Source: JBBREP01 sp963716525 (GTDB lineage Bacteria > Actinomycetota > Acidimicrobiia > IMCC26256 > PALSA-610). From it: 64,000 bases of DNA. A model generated the notes under the pieces. It searched no databases. It was not told the DNA's origin and saw nothing but the letters and a program-made list of their open reading frames with translations. Of this stretch, positions 24,826 to 34,217 are shown piece by piece (the stretch's first letter is position 1; each line of letters starts with the position of its first letter). Where the stretch lies: NCBI GenBank assembly GCA_963716525.1, contig OY970315.1, positions 248,001-312,000 of the forward strand, read 5' to 3'. The position numbers and the translations under genes are program-made.

Positions 24826-24842
24826 ACTACGTCGAACGTACT
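24826..24842. promoter_or_regulatory. candidate PadR operator
   Basis: ACTACGT (24826-24832) and ACGTACT (24836-24842) form an inverted repeat with a 3-bp centre and one mismatch, 12 nt upstream of the padR start. The stretch is AT-richer than its surroundings, as expected for a promoter/operator. PadR sites are commonly palindromes of this scale. Confidence 0.5.
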
Positions 24843-24857
24843 AGTCAAGTGCGCCGG

Positions 24858-25652
24858 CTACCGTCCCGACCAGCGCGGTGTGCGCTTCTCGGCGAATGCG
24901 GCAACGCCTTCGGCAGCATCGTCGGTGTTCGTGGTGACCGTGAGCATCGTGTGCAGATATGCGAGCGCATCGGCGTCGTTCGATGCGGCGAGCGTGCGGT
25001 AGAAGGACTCCCGGCCCCAGCGCAGCACGAGCGGCGGCTTCGACGCGAGCGTCGTCGCCAGCCGGTCGACGGCGGCGTCGAGCTCCGCGACTGGCACGAC
25101 CTCGGTGGCGATGCCGATCTGCAGCGCCTCCTGCGCGTCGACGCGGCGACCGGTCATCATCAGCTCGAGCAGCCGCTTCGGCGGAACCGAGCGCAGCAGG
25201 GGAACCGTGATCATGTAGGGCCACAGGCCGACGTCGATCTCGGGCGTACCGAAGATCGCGTCGTCGGCTGCCACGAGCAGGTCGCACGCGCACGCGAGGC
25301 CGAAGCCACCGGCCAGCGCGTAGCCCCGGACACGCGCGATCGACGGCTTGCCGAGCAGGCGCATCACCTCGAACAGCGCGGCGATTCGGCCACGCGCGGC
25401 GTGCACCTCCGAGAAGCTCGCATTGTCGGCGATGCCACCGAGATCGGCGCCCGCGCAGAACGCCTTCTCCCCCGCGCCCGTGAGCACCACGACGCGCACC
25501 GCGTCGTCGGCGGCGGCGCGCTCGAACGCGTCGATCAGACCTTCGATCACGGTGAACGACATCGCGTTGCGGCGCGCCTCACGATCGATCGTGATGCGCG
25601 CGACGGCACCGTCGACATCGAAGCGCACCTCGGCAGGCGCGGTGGCAGTCAT
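24858..25652 (-). CDS. enoyl-CoA hydratase/isomerase family protein
   Basis: A 264-residue crotonase-fold enzyme (ATG at 25652). Oxyanion segments are GEKAFCAGADLGG (about 61-73) and VRGYALAGGFGLACACD (about 108-124). EIDVGLWPYMI holds the region where hydratases carry a catalytic acid. The C-terminal EGVAAFAEKRTPRWSGR is typical of short-chain enoyl-CoA hydratases. It is separate from the carboxylase cluster and lies next to padR without overlap; the specific acyl-CoA is unknown. Confidence 0.88.
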   Translation of the reverse strand: MTATAPAEVRFDVDGAVARITIDREARRNAMSFTVIEGLIDAFERAAADDAVRVVVLTGAGEKAFCAGADLGGIADNASFSEVHAARGRIAALFEVMRLLGKPSIARVRGYALAGGFGLACACDLLVAADDAIFGTPEIDVGLWPYMITVPLLRSVPPKRLLELMMTGRRVDAQEALQIGIATEVVPVAELDAAVDRLATTLASKPPLVLRWGRESFYRTLAASNDADALAYLHTMLTVTTNTDDAAEGVAAFAEKRTPRWSGR

Positions 25653-25725
25653 GTCGACGCATCGTAGAGGTGGCCCTCGGTGAGGTGCGCGTTTCACGCG
25701 CCACGGGCCGGTACGTTGTGCACGC

Positions 25726-26835
25726 GTGACCGGATTCCTCTTGATCAGCGTCGCGGTCGCGCTGGCGCTCCCGCTCGTCACGAGGGGCTCCTACACCGCG
25801 CTGCTGTTCGACACACGCTGGGACTGGAGCTTCCTGTTCGCCGGCGGCGTCGCGCTGTCGCTGGTGTGCGAGCACCTCCCGTCGCCGGGCGGCACCGACC
25901 TCGGCTTCGGCGCGCTCGTCGCGTCCTACACGCTGCTGCTCGCGTTCTGCGGCCGCAACCTGGCCCGTCCGGGTGTCACCGTCGTGTTGATCGGCTTGGC
26001 CGCGAACGCCGTCGCGATTACTGCGAACCACGGGATGCCGGTGAAGGTTCCGGCCCGGTGGGCCGCCGAGGGCGGCTTTGCCACCACGGTGCGTCATCAC
26101 CCGACCGACTCGTCGACGCGCCTCTACTGGATCACCGACGTCATCTACGTGCCGACCACCGACGAGGTGATCAGCTTCGGTGACCTGATCCTCGCGGTCG
26201 GGCTCATCGACCTGGCGTTCGAGGCGAGCCGGCGGCGGCGCGCCGTCACTCACACAAGCACGGCCCGGCCTGGCTCCTTCGGGGTCGCCGGTCTCGAGGT
26301 CACGCCGCCTGGGGCCGACGAGCTGGTGCGCGTGCTACCCCGCTCCGAACCGCGGTCAGACCGGCCCGCCGCTGCCGACCACCCGCTCGAGCGCGTCGAC
26401 GACGGCGCGCGCCGATCGGTCGGCGTGCCGGGCACGTCAGCGCGCCGATCGCGCTTGCGCTGTCGCAGGCATCGGTGCGCGCCGACTGGAACTCGGCCAG
26501 CATCCGCAGCACCGTCGCGTGCATCTCGGCGCGGCTCGCGGGCGGCGAGGCGCCGCCCTCCACACCGGCCGCCGAATCCGCGATCGTGCCCGACTCCGCG
26601 AACGGCGTGCCGCGCAGCATCGCGGCCGTCGCCGTCTCGGCACGCGGGAACCCCACCGCGTCCACGTCGCCGGCCCCGGCGATCAGCGAACCGGACGCCA
26701 CTGCGCCGAGGTGCCGCAACCGGGCCGCTACCGCGATCGTGTACTGCTCGTCGGGGGTCAGACCCACGTGCGCGGCCACGTGCCTCGCGAGCTCCGCGTC
26801 GCGCGCCGACGCGCCGAGCTCGACCGCGCCACTGA
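25726..26835 (+). CDS. DUF5317-like membrane protein, C-terminal extent uncertain
   Basis: The first ~180 codons encode a DUF5317-type membrane protein: five or so hydrophobic segments, the ANAVAITANHGMPV segment and the closing EVISFGDLILAVGLIDLAF helix. Family members end about there (near 26250). Here the frame stays open to 26835, but the extra ~190 residues are Arg/Pro/Ser-rich and antisense to the membrane HD gene, so the real end is probably earlier and hidden by a lost stop or an indel. Function of the family is unknown. Confidence 0.6.
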   Translation: MTGFLLISVAVALALPLVTRGSYTALLFDTRWDWSFLFAGGVALSLVCEHLPSPGGTDLGFGALVASYTLLLAFCGRNLARPGVTVVLIGLAANAVAITANHGMPVKVPARWAAEGGFATTVRHHPTDSSTRLYWITDVIYVPTTDEVISFGDLILAVGLIDLAFEASRRRRAVTHTSTARPGSFGVAGLEVTPPGADELVRVLPRSEPRSDRPAAADHPLERVDDGARRSVGVPGTSARRSRLRCRRHRCAPTGTRPASAAPSRASRRGSRAARRRPPHRPPNPRSCPTPRTACRAASRPSPSRHAGTPPRPRRRPRRSANRTPLRRGAATGPLPRSCTARRGSDPRARPRASRAPRRAPTRRARPRH

Positions 26836-27568
26836 GCACCGGCACCATCGCGAGCGCGTCAACCGTCTGGCGCAGTACGCGCGTTGCCGCGTCGTCCTGC
26901 TGGTAGCTCCACCAGATTGCGAGCAGCGGCAGCGCGAGCAACATCGCAGCCCGCAGCCCGAGCGCACCGTCACCGTGGACACCGCGGATCGCCATTGCCA
27001 TGAGCACGCCCGACCCGACGATCGCGCCCCATGCGTACAGTGCGCGTTCGGGCCAGAACGTCTGCGGCGCCTCACCCTCGGCGTGCCGGACACTGCCGTC
27101 GACACCCGCACCGGCGGCCGCACCCACGAGGAGGGCGGCCATCACCGCCACGACGACCTCGTGGCGCCCGAGGGCCATGAAGCCGAGGTGGTAGGCGACG
27201 ATCGTCGTGCTGCCCACCGCGATGCCGCGGCCGGCGCGCCAAGCCGCCGCGCGCAACTCGTGATCGCCGGCCACCGTGAGCAGCTCGGCCGCGAGCACGG
27301 TGAGCAGCGCGTCGCGCACACCGGCGCCGCGCGCCAGCACGAGGAACACGGCGTACGACGCCGGCACCTCTCCGGCCGGCGGCCACCGCAGCACGAACAA
27401 CTCGCCGACGACGATGCCGGCACCGAGCACCACGGCGATCACAAGCGATTCCGAGGTGCTCGCCGCCGCGACGATCGCCGCGACCGTCGCCGCCGCGCAC
27501 GCCACGACCAGCGCGGGTGCGCGCATGCGCTCGTCGCGACCGCTCGCGAGCACGGTCCGAAACGTCAC
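26356..27568 (-). CDS. membrane protein with degenerate HD domain, frame break near 26434
   Basis: N-terminal half: about seven hydrophobic segments (residues 17-230). C-terminal half: helical region VLRQTVDALAMVPVLSGAVE and LARHVAAHVGLTPDEQYTIA resembling an HD phosphohydrolase core, but without the HD metal pair (RLRHLGAVASG stands where ALLHDIGK would be). Without correction the frame runs to 26300 through an Arg-rich tail; adding one CG at ACGT 26434-26437 instead gives RARHADRSARAVVDALERVV and a stop at 26356 (404 residues). Its start overlaps the next HD gene's stop by 4 nt, so the two membrane HD proteins are coupled and probably paralogous. Confidence 0.65.
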
Positions 27569-29037
27569 CGTCCCGCCACCTGCAGCCGGTGGAGCACTGC
27601 CGTGGCCTCGTCGGGCACGCTAGACGCCGCCCGCTCCCAGCTCGACATGAGGTCCTCGTCGATCTCGGCCCGGTCGGCCCGGTCGGCCGGACCGGCCAGG
27701 TCGGCCGGAGCAGCCAGGTCGGCCGGAGCGGGCGCGAGGTCGCCGAGGCCCGCAGAGCCGACGCCCCGGCGCGGCGGGACGACCGACCAGCCGTAGGGAA
27801 GCCCGGCCTCGTGCGCCACAACCGTCTCCCCACGGCGCACCAGCGCGGCGATCAGCGCTTCGACACACGGCGGGAGGAACTGTGTACCGGCCTTCGCGCG
27901 CAGCTCGGCGAACACCACCTCCTGGGGCAGCGCCTGGCGGTAGCTGCGCGTGGATGCCATCGCGTCGTACGCATCGGCGACGGCGATCACGTGCGCTTCG
28001 AGGGAGCGCAGCTCCGCGAAGGTGTCGTGCCGAGAATCCGCTACGAGCTGGGCCACCGAAGCGAGCGAGTCGATCCGCGAGAGCATGGCGACCGACACGT
28101 GCTCGTGGCGCTTCACCACGTCGAACTCCTCACGTGTGAGGCGTCCGGGCTTGTTGAGCAGCTGGTTCGGCACGACGAGCTTGCCGATGTCGTGCAGCAG
28201 GGCCGCGAGGCGCAGATCCTCGAGCTGGCGGCCCGGCATCTGGAGCTCGATGCCGATATACGTCGCGTAACGCGCCACCCGCGCCGCGTGCGCACCGGTG
28301 TAGGGATCCTTCACTTCCAGCGCGCGCATCAACGTGCGCACCGCGTCGGCGTGGGTCGCTTCGACCCGACCCGGCGCTCCGAGCACCTGCGGCGCGAGCA
28401 GGACGGGCACGAACAGCAGGAGGAGCATGGACGATCCCGCGGCATTCGCAAGCACACCGACGAGCGCACCCGCGGTCGCAAACGTCGCGAGCGCGAGCGC
28501 GACCTCGGGGAGTTCGGGCAGCCACGGCTGCGGGCGCGCGTCCTCGCGGTGGTACGAGAGCGCAACCACCAGGCTCTCGACGCCGATCGCCGCGACTGCC
28601 GCGGGCACGAGCACGACGAGCGCCGGAGCGAGTCGCGTGAGCGACGAGGCCGGGACCGACCAGCACACGATGCACGCGGCGCCGGCCCCGAGCGTCGAGC
28701 TGGCGGCGTGGAACGCGAGCCAGCCCCGGCGGCCCCGCGCCGTCGACGCGAGGTGCAGGCCACTGCAGGCCGCGACCACGAGCGGGCCGGCGAGCGAATC
28801 GGAGTGGCGGAATACCACGAGCGACGCGAGCAGCACCGCGAGCCCGGGACTGAGATCGATGCCGCAACGCAACGTGATGCGGGCGTGCTCGGCGACGACC
28901 GCCACGAGCGCGAGCAGCAACAGCGGAACGAGCGGCGGCAGTCCGCCGTCATGTACGAACGCGGTGCCGAGCAACGCGAGCGCGAACACGCAGCTTGCAA
29001 TCGTGGGCATCCGTAGCTGGGGTGAGAAGTCGGTCAC
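27565..29037 (-). CDS. membrane-anchored HD-domain phosphohydrolase, HD-GYP-derived
   Basis: A 490-residue protein (GTG at 29037; ATG at 29010 is an alternative). About eight hydrophobic segments precede an HD domain: GAHAARVARYATYIG, then ALLHDIGKLVVPNQLLNK with the metal-binding His-Asp, KRHEHVSVAML and VIAVADAYDAMASTRSYRQAL. In true HD-GYP cyclic-di-GMP phosphodiesterases the segment after KRHE carries HHERXDGXGYP; here it reads ADSRHDTFAEL, so the GYP signature is lost. The C-terminus has imperfect Ala/Asp/Pro repeats (ADLAAPADLAGPADRADRAE) encoded by a repetitive 27660-27740 stretch. It may hydrolyse another nucleotide or act as a sensor. Confidence 0.82.
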   Translation of the reverse strand: MTDFSPQLRMPTIASCVFALALLGTAFVHDGGLPPLVPLLLLALVAVVAEHARITLRCGIDLSPGLAVLLASLVVFRHSDSLAGPLVVAACSGLHLASTARGRRGWLAFHAASSTLGAGAACIVCWSVPASSLTRLAPALVVLVPAAVAAIGVESLVVALSYHREDARPQPWLPELPEVALALATFATAGALVGVLANAAGSSMLLLLFVPVLLAPQVLGAPGRVEATHADAVRTLMRALEVKDPYTGAHAARVARYATYIGIELQMPGRQLEDLRLAALLHDIGKLVVPNQLLNKPGRLTREEFDVVKRHEHVSVAMLSRIDSLASVAQLVADSRHDTFAELRSLEAHVIAVADAYDAMASTRSYRQALPQEVVFAELRAKAGTQFLPPCVEALIAALVRRGETVVAHEAGLPYGWSVVPPRRGVGSAGLGDLAPAPADLAAPADLAGPADRADRAEIDEDLMSSWERAASSVPDEATAVLHRLQVAGR

Positions 29038-29294
29038 GCCGTGAGCATCGCGGTGACGATGCGGCCCCTTCCTCGTGAGTGGTCCGGCTCCACCCACGAC
29101 CGCCGCGAACCGCACGACGCTCACCCTCACGTTCTTTGGCAGTGTGCGCACCGGCGCGGCGAGTTGGCAAGACCTGGCGGCGTGCTTTTTCTCCAATCGC
29201 GCGCGCGTCGCTCACGATGCGTGACGACGAGGGCGCTCCACTCACGTTACGTGTGGAACACGCGTGTAATTCGCGGCGCGAGTACGGTCGACGC

Positions 29295-30350
29295 GTGACG
29301 CGAGAGGTCGCGATCGTGCGCGACATCACAAGCGACGGGAGCGACGCCGCCGCGCAAGCGCAGCTCTGGGCGAACGCGTTCGGTGAGCTGGGATTCGCGA
29401 TCCGTCACCTCGGCATCGACCCGGCGGCAGCCGTCGACGCGCCGACACTCGAGCCGACACTCGAGCGGACACTCGAGTCGGGGCTCGAAGGTTGCGCACT
29501 CGCGCTCGCCGCGAACGTGTGCTCGGTACCCACACATCCACACGTGTCGACGGTCGCGACCGCGCTAGGGGCATACGCGTCACACGGCGGACGCGTGATC
29601 TTCCATCATCATGACTTGCCGTGGGACCCCGGTGTGGTCGCGCGCGACGACATGACGCTGCCCCCGCGCATCGCAGGTGCGGTGCACATCGGCAGCAGCC
29701 TGCGCGCTCGACGCGACCTCCATGCGCACGGGTACGCGCCCGCACTGGCCGTGCACGATCACTTCGACTTCGACGCGCCCACCGGCGCACGTGAAGGCAC
29801 CCGTGCCGCGCTCGGCTTCGCACCCGACGAGATCGTGCTGTACCAGCCGACGCGCGCAACGCGGAACACGAACGTCGCGGGCGCAGTGCGCTTCGTCACC
29901 GCGCTGCACGGCGCCATTCCGAAGCAGACGCTGCGGTACTGGTTGCGCGGTCCGGTCGCCGATGATGTGGCGCCCACAGTCGCCCGCCTGCTCGATCGCT
30001 GCCCCGTCCCGGTCACCATCGGCGACGATGCAGATCGCCGCGACACGTTCGCGGCGAGCGACGTGGTGCTGTTGCCGTCGACGTGGGATCCCACCGGCGC
30101 GTCGGCAGTGGAGTCGATCATCGCGGACAGGCCTTGCGTCGTCGGGCAGTTTCCCGTGCTCGGCGAGCTGCATGCGGTCGGCCTGCGGTTCTTCGCGATC
30201 GGCGAACCGGTCGAGCTGGTCAAGTTCCTCTCACGCCCCGACACCAGGCTCGCCGACGTGAACCTGCGCAGGGCCCGGTTGTCGTTCTCGGCCGAGCATC
30301 TCCCGTCGAAGCTCGCCGACGTGCTGATGTCGATGGAGCTCGACACCTGA
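29295..30350 (+). CDS. glycosyltransferase, GT4-like
   Basis: A 351-residue GT-B type glycosyltransferase from the GTG at 29295. The N-terminal domain shows VIFHHHDLPWDPG (acceptor side); the C-terminal donor-binding domain shows LYQPTRATRNTNVAGAVRF and DVVLLPSTWDPTGASAVESI, the last being the E-X7-E-like region of retaining GT4 enzymes. Residues about 50-65 contain a small repeat (TLEPTLERTLESGLEG) encoded by 12-bp units. Donor and acceptor are unknown. It is 14 nt upstream of a DHPS-like gene in the same direction, so the two are probably co-transcribed. Confidence 0.82.
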   Translation: MTREVAIVRDITSDGSDAAAQAQLWANAFGELGFAIRHLGIDPAAAVDAPTLEPTLERTLESGLEGCALALAANVCSVPTHPHVSTVATALGAYASHGGRVIFHHHDLPWDPGVVARDDMTLPPRIAGAVHIGSSLRARRDLHAHGYAPALAVHDHFDFDAPTGAREGTRAALGFAPDEIVLYQPTRATRNTNVAGAVRFVTALHGAIPKQTLRYWLRGPVADDVAPTVARLLDRCPVPVTIGDDADRRDTFAASDVVLLPSTWDPTGASAVESIIADRPCVVGQFPVLGELHAVGLRFFAIGEPVELVKFLSRPDTRLADVNLRRARLSFSAEHLPSKLADVLMSMELDT

Positions 30351-30364
30351 CCTACCGTGCATGC

Positions 30365-31285
30365 GTGCCCGTGTTGCGCTGCCGCGACCGCACGATCGAC
30401 GTCCAGCGGCCTCTGATCATGGGCGTCGTGAACGCGACGCCGGATTCGTTCTCCGACGGCGGCGACCTCGCCACCGCCGACGACGCGGTTGCGCATCCGC
30501 GCGCGCTCGTCGCCGACGGAGCCTCCGTGATCGACATCGGTGGCCAGTCGGCGATCACCGGTGTCCCCGAGATCAGCGTGGCCGAGGAGATCGACCGCGT
30601 GCTGCCCGTGGTCTCGGGTCTCCGCGCCGCGAGCGACTGCATCATCTCGGTCGACACCTACCGCACCGCGGTTGCGGCGGCCGTGCTCGACGCGGGCGCC
30701 GACATCGTCAACGACGTGTCAGGCGTGATCGACCCCGAGATGCCCGCGTTGATCGCGCGCACGGGCGCGGGCCTCGTGGTCATGCACACCCGCTGGCGCC
30801 CCAAGACCCACGCCGACGCGCGCCGGCTGTACCGCGACGTGGACGGTGGCGTGGTCGCCGACGTCGAGCACATGCTGCGCGATCGCTGCAGCGCGCTCGT
30901 CGACGCAGGCGTCGCCGAGGAGCAGCTGATCCTCGATCCGGGCCCCGACTTCTCGAAGACCGCCGCCCAGACCGTCGACGTGCTAAGGCACCTCGACGCG
31001 ATCACCGCGCTCGCACGGCCCCTGCTCCTCGCCTTGTCGCGTAAGGACTTCGTGGGTGTGATCACGGGCCGGCCACCACGCGAGCGCCTCGCCGGCACGC
31101 TCGCTTCGCTGTCGTACACGTGCGCGATCGCGCCGGCATCGATCGTGCGCGTGCACGACGTCGCGCAGATCCGCGACTTCTTCGCGGTGCTCGACGTGCT
31201 CGAAGGCCGGGTCGACGTCGATGAGCGGGCCGGGCTCGCCGCCGAGCTGCGATGGGACGCGCGGATCGCGCCCGCGGCCACGTGA
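30365..31285 (+). CDS. dihydropteroate synthase-like protein, pABA/pterin loop altered
   Basis: A 306-residue TIM-barrel protein with a GTG start. The DHPS signature GVVNATPDSFSDGG and the SVDTYRTAVAAAVLDAGAD and NDVSG strands are clear, as is LDPGPDFSKT. However the second signature, normally GGESTRPGA (the sulfonamide-sensitive loop), is GGQSAITGV, and the MHMRGXP loop reads MHTRWRPKT. These losses suggest it does not make dihydropteroate like FolP1 and is instead a FolP2-type paralogue of unknown role. It is coupled by GTGA to the next small membrane protein and follows a glycosyltransferase. Confidence 0.85.
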   Translation: MPVLRCRDRTIDVQRPLIMGVVNATPDSFSDGGDLATADDAVAHPRALVADGASVIDIGGQSAITGVPEISVAEEIDRVLPVVSGLRAASDCIISVDTYRTAVAAAVLDAGADIVNDVSGVIDPEMPALIARTGAGLVVMHTRWRPKTHADARRLYRDVDGGVVADVEHMLRDRCSALVDAGVAEEQLILDPGPDFSKTAAQTVDVLRHLDAITALARPLLLALSRKDFVGVITGRPPRERLAGTLASLSYTCAIAPASIVRVHDVAQIRDFFAVLDVLEGRVDVDERAGLAAELRWDARIAPAAT

Positions 31286-31551
31286 CCAGCTCGGCTCCCG
31301 ACCCGATCGCACGCCGGCGCGAGTCCATCCGGCGGCTCGTGACGCTGGGCAAACGGATCGGCTACGGCGCGCTGCTCGTCGCCATTGCCGGCTTCGTCGC
31401 CGGTGCGGTGGCGGACTTCCCCGCATGGACGGTCACGGTCGCGACGGTGGGTCTCGTCGTGAGCTGTGTGGCGTTGCCCGGCGCCATCGTGTTCGGCTAC
31501 GCCGTCCGCGCCGCCGAGCGCGAGGAGCGCGGCGCCCGATCATCACACTGA
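31282..31551 (+). CDS. small two-helix membrane protein
   Basis: An 89-residue protein whose GTG start overlaps the DHPS-like stop. A charged N-terminus (ARRRESIRRLVTLGKRIGY) leads to two hydrophobic helices (about 28-47 and 53-74) and a charged tail. I recognise no family with certainty; similar small proteins follow folP2-like genes in actinobacteria. Coupling implies co-expression with the DHPS-like protein. Confidence 0.7.
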   Translation: MTSSAPDPIARRRESIRRLVTLGKRIGYGALLVAIAGFVAGAVADFPAWTVTVATVGLVVSCVALPGAIVFGYAVRAAEREERGARSSH

Positions 31552-31606
31552 ACCGGAGCCGGGACACGAGGCGGAGCCGAGCGGGGGCGGGTCCTAGCAT
31601 CGCCCC

Positions 31607-32614
31607 ATGCATTTCCGCCGGCTCGGCAACACCGAGCTCACCGTGTCCGAGGTGGGCATCGGAACCTGGACCCTCGCGAGCGATTGGTGGGGCAGAGTCG
31701 ACAACCCGCAGGCACTGCTGCACGCGGCGATCGACTGCGGCGTGAACTTCATCGATACCGCGCCGGTGTACGGGGAGGGCGGCGGCGGTGAGACGATGCT
31801 GGCGCCCCTGCTCGGTTCGCACCGCGACGAGATCGTGCTCACCACGAAATGCGGCTACGACATCGACGCGCCCCGCAAGGCGAGCCAGCGCGAGCGCCCG
31901 CAGGACTTCAGTCCCGCGTCGATCCGCCAGCAGCTCGAGGCTTCGCTGCGGCGGCTCGGCACCGACTACATCGACCTGTACCAGCTGCACAACGTGCGCA
32001 TCGACCCGATTCGGGACGACGCGCTGTGGGACACCCTGCGCGCACTGCGCGACGAGGGCAAGGTGCGCGAGCTCGGCGTGGCGCTCGGCCCGGCGATCGG
32101 TTGGGTCACCGAAGGTCTCGAGGCGATCCGCGATCGCCCAATATGCACGCTGCAGACCGTCTTCAACGTGCTGGAGCAGGAGCCCGGGCGCACCTTCGCC
32201 GCCGAGGAGCGCGTGCGCGCCGGTGCGTGCAGCCTCATGTCGCGCGTGCCGCACGCCTCCGACACCTTGTCGGGGAGGGTCACGCTCGACACCGTCTTCG
32301 CGCCCGGTGACCACCGCGCGCACCGCAACCGCGACAACATGCTCGACAACTTCGAGAAGGCCGAGACGCTGTCGTTCCTGTGGGCGGCCGAGACGGGTCG
32401 CACGATCGGCCAGGCCGCTGTCGCGGGGATCCTCGCGAACTCGGCATTCGCCACCGTGCTCCCCACCGTCGTCACCGTCGACGAGGTGCGCGAGTACGCG
32501 GCGGCGTCCGACCTCCCGCTGTCTGCGGACGAGACCCGGGCGCTCGACGAGCTCTGGGAGCGCAACTTCGACCACGACGATCGCTTCGTGATGCCGTTGA
32601 AGTCGAGCGTCTGA
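31607..32614 (+). CDS. aldo/keto reductase
   Basis: A 335-residue NADPH-dependent TIM-barrel oxidoreductase. The catalytic tetrad is visible: Asp50 and Tyr55 (FIDTAPVYGEGG), Lys81 (TTKCGYD) and His128 (YQLHNVR). It begins with the standard RRLGNTELTVSEVGIGTW. The C-terminal cofactor region (AVAGILANSAFATVLPTVV) departs from the common IPG motif. Substrate unknown. The gene lies 3 nt upstream of a tetR gene, so they may form an operon with the regulator. Confidence 0.92.
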   Translation: MHFRRLGNTELTVSEVGIGTWTLASDWWGRVDNPQALLHAAIDCGVNFIDTAPVYGEGGGGETMLAPLLGSHRDEIVLTTKCGYDIDAPRKASQRERPQDFSPASIRQQLEASLRRLGTDYIDLYQLHNVRIDPIRDDALWDTLRALRDEGKVRELGVALGPAIGWVTEGLEAIRDRPICTLQTVFNVLEQEPGRTFAAEERVRAGACSLMSRVPHASDTLSGRVTLDTVFAPGDHRAHRNRDNMLDNFEKAETLSFLWAAETGRTIGQAAVAGILANSAFATVLPTVVTVDEVREYAAASDLPLSADETRALDELWERNFDHDDRFVMPLKSSV

Positions 32615-32617
32615 CCC

Positions 32618-33229
32618 ATGGTCACCGCCGAGCGCAACCTGCGCATGCCCGCCGAGCAACGCCGCCGGCAGTTGCTCGACGTCGCCGGCGAGGTGTTCGC
32701 GGAGCGGGGATTCCACGCCACGTCGATGGACGACGTCGCCACCGCAGCCGGCGTCACGAAGCCCGTGCTCTACCAGCACTTCCGCAACAAGCGCGCGCTG
32801 TTCCTGGAGCTGCTCGACGACGTCGGTGACCACCTGCTCGGACAGCTCACCGCGGCGATCGAGCCCGGGCTCAGCGGCCGCGCTCGGGTGGAGGGCGGCT
32901 TCAACGCCTATTTCCGCTTCGTGCGCGACAACCCGTCGTCGTTCCGCCTGCTGTTCGGCGCTTCGGTGCGCAACGATCCCGAGTTCGCCGAGCGCGCGGA
33001 GCACGTGCTGGCGGAAGGCGCGCGGCTCATCGCGACCACGCTGCACGACCTCCCCGTGGAGCCCGAACACCGGCTCGTGCTCGCGCACGCGATCGTGGGT
33101 ATCGCCGAGGCGACGGGCCGCCGTTCGATCGCAGTCGACGATCGCACCGACCATCCCGAGCCCGAGCAGCTGGCCCGGTGGCTCGCAGAGCTCGCATGGT
33201 TCGGCCTCCGCGGCATCCGCGGCGGCTGA
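32618..33229 (+). CDS. TetR-family transcriptional regulator
   Basis: A 203-residue regulator. The N-terminal HTH is standard: LLDVAGEVFAERGFHATSMD, then VATAAGVTKPVLYQHFRNKR. The all-helical C-terminal domain (from about 70) should bind an effector and dimerise; YFRFVRDNPSSFRLLFGAS is a motif of a widespread actinobacterial subgroup. It follows the aldo/keto reductase by 3 nt and is convergent with the pantothenate kinase gene. Likely targets are itself and the reductase. Confidence 0.92.
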   Translation: MVTAERNLRMPAEQRRRQLLDVAGEVFAERGFHATSMDDVATAAGVTKPVLYQHFRNKRALFLELLDDVGDHLLGQLTAAIEPGLSGRARVEGGFNAYFRFVRDNPSSFRLLFGASVRNDPEFAERAEHVLAEGARLIATTLHDLPVEPEHRLVLAHAIVGIAEATGRRSIAVDDRTDHPEPEQLARWLAELAWFGLRGIRGG

Positions 33230-33278
33230 TGACCGAGCGCGTCGTCGAGCGTCGTACCGCGACGCGCTTCGAGAGCCC

Positions 33279-34217
33279 TTACATCTTGCGGAGCAGGACC
33301 CGCTCCACCGCATGGTCTGGGCCCTTGTAGAGCACCAGGTCGGCACGTGAGCGCGTCGGGGCGATGTTCTCGCGCAGGTTGCGGCCGTTGACCTCGCGCC
33401 AGATCGAGTGCGCGAAGCCGCGCACCTCGTCGTCGGCGAGCGGCGTGAGGAAGTGGAAGAACGACCCGGGCCGGCGGAACGCGCCGTCGCGCAGCGCGAA
33501 GGTCCGGTCGACGTACCACTGCTCGATGTCGGCCTCGGCCGCGTCCACGTAGATGGAGAAGTCGAAGTAGTCCGATACGTGTAACTGGTCGACGCCGGCG
33601 CGCGTCGGCGGCACCTGCAGCACGTTGATGCCTTCCACGATCACGATGTCCGCCGCGGCGATCGTCGCGACGGCGTCGGGCACGACGTCGTACGTGGTGT
33701 GCGAGTACAGGGGAACCTCCACGCGGGCCAAACCCGACTTCAGCTGCGCGAGCACGGCGAGCAGCCGGCGGACGTCGTAGCTCTCGGGAAACCCCTTGCG
33801 GTCCATGATCCCGCGCCGGGTGAGCTCCGCGTTCGGGTACAGGAACCCGTCGGTGGTGAGGAGCTCCACGGAAGGATGCACGGGCCAGCGGGCAAGCAGC
33901 GCCTGCAGCACGCGTGCGGTGGTGCTCTTGCCGACGGCCACACTGCCGGCGATCGCGATCACGAACGGCACGCGTGGCGTCGGGACGGCAAGGAAGTCGC
34001 TCGTCACCTCGTGGAGGTGCTGGGTGGCCGCCACCCGAAGGTGCAACAGGCGCGACAGCGGCAGGTAGACGTCGCGCACCTCGTCGAGCGCGACGGCCTC
34101 GTTGACGCCGCGCAGCTCGCGCAGGTCGCCCTCCCCCAGCGTGAGCGGCGTGCTCGCGCGCAGGCGCGCCCAGTCGGCCCGGGAGAGCTCGAGGAACGTC
34201 GCTCCTTGCGTCGGCAT
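33279..34217 (-). CDS. coaA: type I pantothenate kinase
   Basis: A 312-residue kinase phosphorylating pantothenate, the first step of coenzyme A synthesis. P-loop GSVAVGKST at about residue 92, then TTDGFLYPNAEL, RKGFPESYDVRRL and the VIVEGINVLQ strand; the C-terminal SIWREVNGRNLRENIAPTR is typical of CoaA. I chose the ATG at 34217, giving the usual FLELSRADWARLRASTP opening; an in-frame ATG at 34241 adds eight residues. A housekeeping gene standing alone. Confidence 0.96.
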   Translation of the reverse strand: MPTQGATFLELSRADWARLRASTPLTLGEGDLRELRGVNEAVALDEVRDVYLPLSRLLHLRVAATQHLHEVTSDFLAVPTPRVPFVIAIAGSVAVGKSTTARVLQALLARWPVHPSVELLTTDGFLYPNAELTRRGIMDRKGFPESYDVRRLLAVLAQLKSGLARVEVPLYSHTTYDVVPDAVATIAAADIVIVEGINVLQVPPTRAGVDQLHVSDYFDFSIYVDAAEADIEQWYVDRTFALRDGAFRRPGSFFHFLTPLADDEVRGFAHSIWREVNGRNLRENIAPTRSRADLVLYKGPDHAVERVLLRKM

